A DNA stretch of 64,000 nucleotides from Emydura subglobosa (taxonomy: Eukaryota > Chordata > Testudines > Chelidae), in contig ML679954.1 of assembly GCA_007922225.1 (NCBI GenBank), positions 18,389,008-18,453,007 on the forward strand. Direction: 5' to 3'. The translations under genes and the position numbers were made by a program. Below, piece after piece: positions 35,155 to 46,180 of the stretch; the stretch's first letter is position 1, and each line of letters begins with the position of its first letter. The notes under the pieces were generated by a model. That model saw only the letters and a list, made by a program, of their open reading frames with translations. It searched no databases and had not been told where the DNA came from.

Positions 35155-38100
35155 ACGTATATGTTGACTATGCCAGATTTAAAATCCCAACTATTATTTT
35201 GGCACAGCAAGTCCTATCGTTCAGTGAAATCAACTGAAAAATTACCCTTTAAACATTTGGTTAAGCTGACAAAAGAATTCAGACTACAACCTCCGATCAG
35301 AAATTTACGGGTAAAAGTTCTATGGAGATCAAGTGATGGGTAAGGTGAATTGACAGAGCATTTTCCAATGTCTCCTATCTTTCTAATGTATTTGAGTGGA
35401 GCATAAACCCTGTTATAGACCTGCAAGTAAAATTTTCAGTGAGGTCAATGGAAGTTTTACTTGAGTAAGGACTACAGGACCATGGTACCCAATTATATGC
35501 AGGTGTTTATACTGGAATGTTGTGCTAAACTGGAAAACATTCCACAGAAATATAGAGCTTGAGGCAAAATTACCACTGAAGTCAATAAGCCAAATTCTAT
35601 CTTTGGAGTTACCTTGGATTTACCCGGGTGTTTGAGACAAGAACTACCTTAGTGGGTATTTTGCTCATGTAAAGCAGGGACAAGGTAGGGCCCAAACTTC
35701 AGAATGAGTGATATTTTATATTAATGTTTCATGGTCAGAAATTTTTTAAAGATTTGGTTTGTTAAAGAGCAGGTAGAAAGCTTTAGTTTTCGTGTATTTA
35801 TCTTATGCAATATAATCATCCCCCAATAGCATAGTGAAAAAGGATATTTCTGCCTCAATGCTTCTTTGTTCTAGTTGTAAAATGTTATGGAATATTTTAT
35901 GCAAGTAGGTTAAGTAAACAGACTATAATTGCTTGATTGCTTTTACAGCTCTGTTTTTCTCCAGGGGTAATACAGCAACTAATCTTGTTATCACATAAAA
36001 AGAGCAGGCTAAACAAGATTATGGCAATTGTTCTTTTCTAATTCTAAATCAGGATATCTGCTGGCAGTATCTCAATTAGTTGAAGATGAATGTAGAAAAT
36101 ATGCTCCACTATTAGAAGTTCATGGGTAATTTATCTCTACAAGGAAATAGTAAGTTACCCATTTCGATATTTTTGTACTATGCTGTTTGTTTCACTGTCT
36201 GCATCTTCCTGAGAGCTAGGAAAGAAAGATGGATAGATCTGACATTATTTTTAAGTGCTAGAAATGACTTCCAAATGCATGACCAGCTGGGCAAACAGGC
36301 TGTTTCATTAGAAGTGTAGGTCAGATTCTGATTTCAGCAATGTTAAGTGCTAAAACATTGACTAAATGTGAGCTTCCTATACAAGAATACCTTTACCTTT
36401 TCTTTGTGGCGTAAAGATGGCAAGGTAAGACAGAAATTCCTGCTTTCTATCATTAGCCAGATAGTCCAATTTACAACTTTGTAGTTCCAGATTTACGCCG
36501 GTATAACATCATTAAATTCAGTAGAGTTATATTGGCATAAAACTGGACTAATGAAGTAGTGAATCAAGACTATATATTGTCGAATTGGTAGTCCCCCATC
36601 CCTATGTGCATTCTTTATATAAATAAAATGCATACATTGCAGACTCTTAAGTCTGATATAATGGAAAATATTTGAATTGTGTTACGGGTTCTCTTTCTTC
36701 TTTAGACCTTTTGGTATTAACATTTATGACCTGCTAAATGAGGCAGGTTTTTTTTTAATTCTCTGATTATATTTTCAACAAGCCGTACAATAGGCCAGGG
36801 ACTCAAACATCCCATTGGCTGGGCATGGAAAGCTCCCTTTAACTTCAGTAGGAATGGCATGATGTGAATGACAGGATAATTGGCCCCCAGATATTACAGG
36901 GTTAGTCTTTTTTCCAGATAAAGCAATTCATATATGTACTTGTATTACATAGGTCTGTATGTAATACATGGCTAGTAATACTGTGCTGCATAATGTAGCT
37001 GTCTAAAACTTTAGGGTTTGAGCATGCAATCCTTAAATCAGGGAAGTGGTTCCACCGACTACTTTGAGACTTCTGTGCAGAGGCCTCTCTTTGAGATCTA
37101 TTCCCAAGAATGAGAAGTACTACATGTGTAAGGGTGAGTTCCAGGATCAAGCCCACTACTTAGTAAAGTTGTATTGTGTGTATTAAGTATATCACCACAA
37201 GCATTTTATATCCCAGACTTCTTACATGCTTTCTCATGTCAGACACTTGAGTGGTTCCCGGGGAGTGGCTTTTTTCCCTTTTCCTGAGTATCTGCAATGT
37301 CGCTGTGGTCTCATCCAAACCCATTGTGCAGTGGACTGTTCTGTCACCAATGAAGTTGTCCAGTGTGTATTTGACTGACTTAGAGGGCTGTCCGAAGTTT
37401 ACACTTCCCTACCACCATGTACCTAGGGCCCAGAATTTTCTCCTTGAATTTTTATTTTTAAAGGGTCAAAGCCTGTAAACAGGGTTTTTTTGGACTTAAT
37501 ATTTGAGTAAAGGAACACATGCTCCTTCCTATCTATGTGCTGGGTGGGAAGAAAGATGAGTATTTGTGAGGTGTAGCATTTAAAGAGTTGACATGGTGTT
37601 TTTTCTTTATTTGGTTGAGTTAGGGCATTTCTCCCACTGTGCTGTCTGGGATCAAGTGTTTGATTTAATTTTGTCTTGGTGTTGAAGTTCCATCACAATT
37701 TAAGAGCACCTTGATGACCAGATCAAGGATAAAAGCACATTCTGTGTAATGAAGGCTCAAATAATATATATTTTTCAAAGATGTTTTTGTACCTCATGGT
37801 TCAGGAGAATATTTTGAATTATAATTTAGGTCCAATGATATTTTTAATTATAAAACTATCACTTTTTTGTCCACAAATAAAGTACAATTTTAAATTTATC
37901 TTCTTACAAAGGATATCTTTCTAACAATAACTTTTACAACAGCATATTGTCAGTCTATTCAATCAGTTGCATCTTTAACAAAGATTCTGTTCTGCTCTCT
38001 GCCCATTTTGTTGATTATTCATTCTGTCAATTATATTTTCTCTCTCCTTTCTGAGGTAGAAGTAATTTTAGGGGAAAAATCAATTGTGTTGTAAAAATAT

Positions 38101-39040
38101 AAAAGGAAATACTTTATCAAAGAACATTGATCAATTGTTTCAATTATCTATCTTCCGGAAAAACTGGATTTCAACAAACTAATCAATTATGTGGCTGAAA
38201 TGTGTTTTATCATAGACCTCAATCCATTCTCTTGACAAAATATGCTTGGTCAAACTCTCCTCTTTTCCCCCAGGAAATGAGGAAATTATTATGCCCAGCA
38301 TTCAGTATTTATGTAGACCAAATATTTTGAATTATCAAAAGACATTTCATTAGGTTAATGAATCCAGTTGGTCAGCATAATATGGATGTAAAATTATTTG
38401 GTTTAGTTCATTTTAAATAACCCCTTTGTGTATGCTCTAAGTCACCAATGTCTTTTTTCTCAACCTATTTAATAAACTACAATATTATGACACGACCCAT
38501 TAGTTACCTTGAATTAATATAATGATAGTACATAGTTGCATTAGCTTCAATGTTTTGTGAGAGTTACTATCTTGCATGGGAGCCCTCCAAGTAAAGACAA
38601 CAGATGATTCGGTAAATAGTATTGTTCCTTCAGAATCAATATTGAAACTCTGCCCCCAAGATAATGTTAAGACAGCATGCTGTTGTAAGTGACATCTTTC
38701 AGAAGAGACCTCAAACCAAAATCCTGAAATATTCAGACCTGAAGACTTCAGATGATCAACAGAAGGAGAATTTATTCTGTGACTTTGGGCAGTATAAATA
38801 CATTTTAAAATGCATTTATGTATTCTGGCTGTTTTCTTGCTGATGCACAGTGCCAGTTTCCATGTCTGCTGCATTCCTCTACACATAGTCAAATCCAGGG
38901 AACTTTACAAAATGGAACAGTATACACAATTCTGAATACATATTAAAGCCATCACTGGGACATCTTCCTGTTTTTGTACATAATCATGAGTTGCTTGACT
39001 TAGAAAATGCCTTGTATCTCTACCACAAGTCAATGGTTGC
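35155..39040. other. Non-coding DNA with candidate regulatory and old-repeat patches
   Basis: No gene. 35985-36110 is repeat-poor with CAATTGTTCTTTTC (SOX-like ATTGTTC) and TCAATTAGTTG. 36478-36560 (GATTTACGCCGGTATAAC) is a diverged short dispersed repeat. About 38690-38745 (GACATCTTTCAGAAGAGACC, TCAAACCAAAATCCTGA) weakly resembles a SINE-type 3' tail. The 130-codon minus-strand frame at 38500-38892 overlaps it and is unrecognised. Confidence 0.4.
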
Positions 39041-39078
39041 ACAGTACAGTATGTACTGTACAGTACAGTACAGTATGT
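39041..39078. repeat. (GTACA)n microsatellite
   Basis: Units of ACAGT/GTACA repeat about six times with one interruption (ATGT), giving a locally self-complementary stretch. Confidence 0.85.
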
Positions 39079-40556
39079 GGGATATGTCCTGTTCTAAAAG
39101 GTTGGGAAAAGATCAGCATGTACGGTAGAGAGTATTCTGTATGAACATAATTGAAATCTGTCATAGGGAAATTCAAGGGTGTCTATCCTTTATTTTACAT
39201 GACACAGCACCCACATACCACATTTTAGCAAGATTGAAACAAGTTTATATAGTCCTTAAGGTAAACACTTTTTGTGATGTTCCTTATCAATTTACTTTTT
39301 TTTGAAGGCATGAATGAGCAATTGGGATTGACTCTTTTTATAAAATAAAGTAAAAAGTAGAGTAAATACATATTTGAGCCAATTGTAAAACCTTCACTCA
39401 TGTTGAATAGTACCCTGCTCCCCAATAATCTCACTGACTTCATAGATGTTTAAGGACAAAGAGGGACCTGTGTGAGAGAGAGCAGGATCAATGGTGAAGC
39501 CACGTATGGTGGCTCCATCATCGCAATATGCCAGGATGTTACTGCAGTAGAGTCTGTGGAATAGCTTTGTTACTATTCCACAGTCTGTGTTGAAGAAATC
39601 TATCCCTCCAATACTGGTGGAAGTAGGTACACAGCCTGATTGTTCACATCATACACTGAACAGAGGATCTGGGCATATATATATAAAAAAAAAAAAAGAC
39701 CTTTGCTATAACCAGAACTGCAGTGTGTATGTTAGATACATTGGCTCTTTGAAGTTTTATTTTACATCATCATAACTGAAATTGCACCTATCATACCAAC
39801 ATTCACTTTAGGCCAAAACAGCAATACTTTACTCAGGTAACACTCTGATTCAAGTCCATGAGTTTCATAAGGAGACAAACACGAATAAATTGTGTATGCA
39901 AAGCACTTTCAGTTGTCATTTAATGACAGGATACTCTGCTAGGAGATCACATCTTCTCATTAGTATGTCTGGGAGCATGCTAGAACTGCACCCAATATGT
40001 AGTCAGTGGTATGGAATATAGCATAGAAGCCTTAAGTCAGCATTTTGGTGCAGAGGACCAAATAGTCTTCTGAATCAAAATTGTCCCATTATGTCTGATT
40101 CAGCTGAAGGAGACCTTGGAGTTTTGGCCCCTCTAAAGCTGTGGGGAATATTTTCTGCTGAGTAGAGAAATTATTTGGTTTTGCAACTGGTTTAAAACAA
40201 CTGAAATATTTGACTTTCTCAGAGTACCCAGTAGAATTAATATCTTATTTTATTAAGTATATCCACAAGGAAAAGGATGGAAATGAAGTCATATTGGGAA
40301 AATACAAAATTTTAAAGGAAGTAAATGGAATATTTAGCTATTTGATTCTTGATTTGAGATTTATGCCTGTCTACATTGTTCTAGGCAGCTTTAGATGTAT
40401 ATATTGTTCCATAACTTTGATTTCAATAGTTTTGTATAGCATTTTAAAAATAAACTACGTTAAATAATATCCAGTCACTACTAAACATTTCAATAAATGA
40501 ATTTTCTGTAATTTCAAATGAAAATCTTGCCCACTAGTCTGTCTTTTAGCTTGACT

Positions 40557-40557
<1 letters not shown>
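39079..40557. other. Non-coding DNA, nothing recognised
   Basis: No gene recognised. The 85-codon frame at 40210-40467 is Ile/Lys/Tyr-rich, as AT-rich DNA produces. Confidence 0.45.

Positions 40558-40596
<39 letters not shown>
40558..40596. repeat. (GT)19 microsatellite
   Basis: An uninterrupted GT run of 39 bases is seen directly. It is likely length-polymorphic. Confidence 0.97.
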
Positions 40597-40599
<3 letters not shown>

Positions 40600-41496
40600 T
40601 ACAGGGACACTTTTTTGTTAGTCCAGTTTGCTAGGATCACTTACTCAGCATGAAAGATGTATATGTATGATTGAGATTTTTTTGACTACATTAGATATTC
40701 CAAAGGAAGAAGATGAGAGAAGTGAATGTTGTCTTTGCTCTTACACACCATTAAGAATATAGAGAAACCACACTGGCTGGTTGGATTCATATTATCTATT
40801 TAAGAATATATTAGACAGCAACCTGTGTGCATTGCTGCTCTGGCATGTCCCAATGGCTTCTGCAATAAAAGACAGGGAGGCCCATTAGAAGCACTCAAAC
40901 TATTTAAGGGATATTATCCAATTCTTATGCACAATAATGAACAAAGGCTGAGCACAAACAGAAGTGGTAATTGATGAAAAGGCCACTATTTTGTACATCC
41001 TATACTCTGCTGAGTTCAACAGTTAATAATCCAGAAAGAAACAGCCTTCACTTAACATGAGCAATGGTTTCCCTCCATCAACCATAATCCCACACAACCC
41101 AAAAAAACAAACAAAATATGCTGCACACACACACAAGTTTAAGAATTAGACTATACTCCTAGTCAAAGTTTAAGACAACTATAGGACTAAATTGACATGT
41201 CAAATCATGTTGGTTACAAAATTACACCCTTATCCTTAATGCCAACCTGAATACAAATAGAAAATATTAATGTTAACTTTAATCTTTAGCATTTTAATAG
41301 GTAAGAGTTTGCCTAAAATTATGTCCAGACTTCCCAATCAAAACTTCCAGTATTCTCTGCCATGTATCAAGTATGAAGAAATATGTGTACACCTTTAACT
41401 GCACCTGCTTCCTTTCAACTTGTCTCCATGCTCAGAGTGGTTCTTGCCAGTGCTCCTTTGATACTGTTTGCTGAGGAGTTGCAACCTTTTAAATAA
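40597..41496. other. Non-coding DNA, nothing recognised
   Basis: No gene or named repeat. Confidence 0.45.
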
Positions 41497-41570
41497 ATTA
41501 AAATCCCTATAAATGTAATTACTGCAGTTAAGCATTAAAATCCCTATAAATGTAATTACTGCAGTTAAGC
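41497..41570. repeat. Perfect 37 bp tandem duplication
   Basis: The 37 bases at 41497-41533 (starting ATTAAAATCCC, ending CAGTTAAGC) are repeated without a single difference at 41534-41570. Identity in a region of otherwise old sequence implies a recent event, a polymorphic minisatellite or an assembly artefact. Confidence 0.95.
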
Positions 41571-43204
41571 ATGTGTGGGACAACTAATGTTGAATACTTT
41601 GGTTGAAATTAAGGATGGAAGTGTGACTTTTTTTAAAGATGCTGGATGTTTCTCACGACTTGGATTAAACATGTAGTTGAAGTTTAAAATTTTGTATGTG
41701 AATGACATTTAAATAATATAATAAAATACCAATGTTTTATATGATGATTAAATTACATCAGAATTGTTCATAGAACATGACATAATATATTAAATTGCTA
41801 TTGATTTTTGTCTGGGGATACAATGTCATGTAAAAATGTTTGACTTGAAAAACAAACAATGTATCTTTTTTCCTACAATTTCTCACAATTTTTTTTTATA
41901 ACCGGAAACTGAGTAGGGGGCTCAAACCTATGTTTCCCTTGTTTTGTATAAAGGTAAATATTCATCAAGTTATAGCTGTAACCCAATCTATAGATTGTCT
42001 AGAAGGTAATTCTGGTGCCTGTGTAAGGGAGTAAGACTGAGTAAGAAATCTCTTTGCACCCTTAAATGGGCTATCCAAAGCTTGGTTATAGGCTGTAGAT
42101 TTAAGGAGGAAGAACAGGGCTTGAAAAGGGAATAACAAGGGAAGAAAAGAAGCATTATCTGTGGTGGTGTCTGATGGGAAATATATGAGGGCATTTAGGA
42201 GCCTGGAAATTTTGTGGTATTTGGTGCATGTGTGTCTGTATTTTAGAAAAGTGTAGTTCACCATGCTGACATCCTGGAATACCATATCAAATAGACAGGG
42301 ATTATTATAATCATTTATGGTGTACACATTTAGCTTCAAAATGTTTAAAAACCTACTCTAATATACCTGGTATTTCAGAATTCACCAAGAGAACACACAA
42401 TGACCATACATTCATCTATATTTTTTTACTCCTCCATATTCCCATAGAATCTCCACTTTTACTTCACTCTCTACAGGTCTGGAAATCTGCCCCCACTCTC
42501 CCCCCACAATGCTCCCCTCCATCTCTGGTTCTTTGATTCCCCCTCCTCTTTTTTCTTCTTGCTGTACTGTAGTGGTGTGGAACATTTGATCAAACAATAA
42601 TTAGTCTGAACTCATGGGAGTGTGAGTATTGATTACAGATAGAAAAGAGTAACCATGATCTGTTAAGACACTCCTACTTGGAAAGTGAAATATTTAAAGA
42701 CACGATGGAGTTGTGCTGGAACAATTTTTATAGTGGGGGTGCTGAGAGCCATTGAACCAAACTGTAAACCTTGTATATAATGCCAGGGGATGTGGTGTAT
42801 GGGAATATTTAGATAGACCAGTAAAAGAGCCAGGAACCACTTGACAGTGTAATATTGATTATCATGCTTTGTTGCTAACAGCAGCTGAAATTGGTAGGCC
42901 TCATTGCAGGCCTGAGCAATGTTGGCATGACTAAGCCAGGAGGGGAGAGGGTTTGGGCAATCACAGGAAGGGAGCCTCTTGCTCAACCTTTGCCTGACCC
43001 TGTGCTCCTCCCTGATGCTCTGGTGGACTTGCTGGGATCTTGTCTTTCAAGACAAGAACAATAAGCTTATTTACGCATGCTCTGTGGGAGATGTTTGTCC
43101 AAGCCTCAAGATATACAGATTCGTAGGAACACATCTAGTTAATTAGTACTCTGGTGACTTTAGGTCTAGCTTAAAACTATCAGTCCACAAAGTTGTTTTT
43201 TTTC
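41571..43204. other. Non-coding DNA, nothing recognised
   Basis: No gene. Open frames at 41965-42339 (124 codons) and 42663-42986 (107 codons), both minus strand, show no domain I know. Confidence 0.4.
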
Positions 43205-43604
43205 NNNNNNNNNNNNNNNNNNNNNNNNNNNNNNNNNNNNNNNNNNNNNNNNNNNNNNNNNNNNNNNNNNNNNNNNNNNNNNNNNNNNNNNNNNNNNNNN
43301 NNNNNNNNNNNNNNNNNNNNNNNNNNNNNNNNNNNNNNNNNNNNNNNNNNNNNNNNNNNNNNNNNNNNNNNNNNNNNNNNNNNNNNNNNNNNNNNNNNNN
43401 NNNNNNNNNNNNNNNNNNNNNNNNNNNNNNNNNNNNNNNNNNNNNNNNNNNNNNNNNNNNNNNNNNNNNNNNNNNNNNNNNNNNNNNNNNNNNNNNNNNN
43501 NNNNNNNNNNNNNNNNNNNNNNNNNNNNNNNNNNNNNNNNNNNNNNNNNNNNNNNNNNNNNNNNNNNNNNNNNNNNNNNNNNNNNNNNNNNNNNNNNNNN
43601 NNNN
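43205..43604. other. Assembly gap, exactly 400 N
   Basis: Unknown bases are seen directly. The left edge is a run of 8 or more T ending in C, a typical place for assembly to break. Reading frames drawn across the gap on either strand are artefacts. The round length suggests an estimated rather than measured gap size. Confidence 1.
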
Positions 43605-43712
43605 CTGGACTCTTTGTGGTCTCTTCTTTGACACAGCTTTTGGATCCTCCAATGGCAGCTGGAAGATCAGGCCTGTGGGAAAGCAGTTGCTATTTCTACT
43701 TGAAAGCCTCCA

Positions 43713-43738
43713 CAAACTTCAATAATTATTGAAGTTTG
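43713..43738. repeat. 26 bp perfect palindrome
   Basis: The 13 bp arms CAAACTTCAATAA and TTATTGAAGTTTG adjoin with no spacer. The palindrome lies about 110 bp from the assembly gap. Confidence 0.95.
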
Positions 43739-44504
43739 CGGGTAGGGGTATTTTGTTAACCTGTTGTGTAAGTGCTTGAGTCTAATTCAAGTATAGCTTT
43801 AAAATAAGAGCACTCTTGTGTTATACTGTTTCTACCAGTCCATCTATCTGCTGGATGGTAGTGTCTCCATTTGGCTTATTTCCTAATACCACCTCACCCA
43901 AAATAAAGTTACCACGAGCTTTGGATTGGCAGAAAGCTGAGCAACAACAGCAGCATCTCTAGTTGCAGCATCTGTGGCAAGATGCACATTTATTAGCACA
44001 CATGAGGCCAGCAGAAAATATAACCTGACCCCAGAGATATTGAGGGGGACTCCCTACCCTGCTCCCTGGATTCCTCACCTGGCTTTTAGGTCTATATTGA
44101 TAGAGGCAGAAATCAATAAATTGAAACAACTGAGTAGTTACATAACTATGGTCTGAGAAGGAAAATTCCATTCCTCCCCGCCCTGACAGACTTCACTGTA
44201 ACACACAGCGATGTTAATGCCTTTACAGTAACTACATACTTTTCAGGGAGGGAGAAGTTGACTAGTGGATCCACATAGTCCTAGACCCACGATGGTGCAC
44301 CACAGTATCAAGCTCCCAGATGGCAGAGTTTTGAGGTGTACAGAGAATGTGGATTCCTTTGCAAAATCTCTGCCTTCTTTGCTCAGGGGAATAGGCACTA
44401 GTTCCATTTCTTGAATGCCTTTGCGGCCTACAAGGGAGAACAGGATTTTTCCCATGGAAAAAGTAGTATATGGTGATCCTGTCTCTCTCTCTGTCTGGGG
44501 ACTG
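43739..44504. other. Non-coding DNA, nothing recognised
   Basis: No gene recognised. Minus-strand frames of 106 and 121 codons at 44243-44627 overlap in different frames and run into the repeat at 44505, so neither is credible. Confidence 0.4.
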
Positions 44505-44578
44505 GGCATAATTTGTGCTAGGCACTTTACAAGCCCATAACCAAGAAAAGGCTCCTGTCTCAAAGAGCTTAAATGCTA
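44505..44578 (+). repeat. Dispersed repeat fragment (TGTGCTAGGCAC family)
   Basis: TTTGTGCTAGGCACTTTACA followed by TCCTGTCTCAAAGAGCTTAA matches a repeat common in turtles and crocodilians (remembered as GTGCTAGGCGCTGTACAAAC ... CAAAGAGCTTACAATC). Related copies are at 52110 (same strand) and, reversed, at 57050 and 59725. Its tail resembles MIR/L2-type 3' ends, but I do not assign a class. Confidence 0.55.
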
Positions 44579-45779
44579 TCACATAATAGTTCCCATTGCA
44601 CTCTCCATGACATTGACCATTCCTCATTTCAGTGAATGCTGATATCAGGCCCTTTGGCTACTCAGAGATTGTATTTTGCATGGATTTACTTTTTAATTTT
44701 TCCTCCTTTTTAACATTAAATTCTCAATTGACTGTAATAAATCTCTCCCCCCTTGGGCATGCCAGTCTCCCCAAACTTTGATGAGCTCTAATTATTGCCT
44801 TCTTTTTTTCCTATACTTTCATTTGGAATTACCTGTCTTACAGCTATTATAGTTGCACTGTAACTTCAGCTGCAAGATTACAATGCTTTTCTTCCTCCAT
44901 GGACCATGCAATTGCCACTTAAGGCATTTACTGTCAAGGAAAGATCTGTGAGTGATACAGTCCCCACCTCCCTGGAGAGAGTACTTTGCCAGTAACAGTG
45001 TAAAGTATCCGGCATCAGGTACTGGTACTATATAGTATATGATCATTATGAGTTTTTACCCATTCCACATAATCCCTCATTATTATTTATTGTGGGTAAT
45101 TTTATCTAAACATTCTAGAGTGCATTTTAGGATGATGAAAGAATCAATTCTCTTACATCATAATTAGACAAAATTATTGGAGAGTTCATAGTGTTCTGTG
45201 ACTTAAATTTTCTTGTGTGTGTGTGGGGGGGGGAAATACTGTAGAAAAGAGCATATTGGTACCTTGCTTCTCTGTTTGCAGAAACTTTAGAGACTCTCCA
45301 GAAAACTTTAGAGTGAGTGTGTATGATTGTCTTCTCACTTAAATCAGGATAGGTTCCTTCTTGTTAATGCAATTACTTTAAGAATCCTGCATATATTCTC
45401 TGTATAGAATTGTAAATATCATTTGTCAAATGTGATTTGTCAATTTCATTTTTGAATAAGATTTTTGGGGGTGGGGGAAGGAGAGGGAGATGTCCTCTGT
45501 AGTATTAACCTTTTAATAAAATTGCTCAGTAAAAAATCTGCACACTGAGAATTAAATCATGTGATTTGAAGACTATTTGTTTTTAAGCTAAAATTTAATT
45601 TTTATAGCAACAAATTGGTGTTAAAGTTACCAGATCAATCAACTACCAGTTACTGTAGGGGCCAGAAATAAACTCTCAATATTATTTTCTTTTAAAAAGA
45701 TTAATCTAAATACAAATGAGGATCAATAAAATGAAACACCTATATGTATAGACAGCTGTAATGTATATTATATTTAAGC
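44579..45779. other. Non-coding AT-rich DNA
   Basis: No gene. Short G-runs and a GT-rich stretch at 45216-45232. Confidence 0.45.
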
Positions 45780-46180
45780 ATAAGTAAATTTCTGGTAAAC
45801 ACTCTGGTGCTATTGTCCAGTTACCTGCGGTTATTCAGATTAGATAAAAAGGGCTGCTTTAAATCTAGTAACAGCCCTTCAGTATGCTAATGACTTAAGG
45901 TTGTTCTTAGGAGCTATGCTAATAGTTTGTTTTAAATAGAGCTAATTAAGTCACTTCCCTTTCACCCATTCAAAAGCAAATTTCCCTAGATGCTTCACCA
46001 GACAATCAGGATAGATGTACCATTCTCATATGTTACTGTCATCTCTGTCACTAGAGCACTAAAAATAAAGACTGTAAGTATTGTTAGAGCAATTAGCTCA
46101 CAAACTATTTTAAGGCATGCAGCTGCACACAGACAAACAAACCATAGCTTAATCACTTATACAAATTAGGTTTTTGAAAA
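45780..46180. promoter_or_regulatory. Candidate non-coding regulatory element (POU/homeodomain motif cluster)
   Basis: Two identical octamer-like ATGCTAAT sequences lie at 45884-45891 and 45916-45923, 32 bp apart. TAATTA lies at 45943-45948, and AGCAATTAGCTC occurs near 46090. The block is repeat-poor and has no reading frame. Such clusters are typical of deeply conserved vertebrate enhancers, but AT-rich DNA also yields them by chance. The call is inference and rests on motif density alone. Confidence 0.3.

Noticed and set aside
38500..38892. 130-codon minus-strand frame
   Set aside because: No domain recognised, and it overlaps a weak SINE-tail-like segment.
43143..43732. Open frames of 179 and 190 codons on the two strands
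   Set aside because: Most of their length is the 400 N gap, so they are artefacts of unknown bases.
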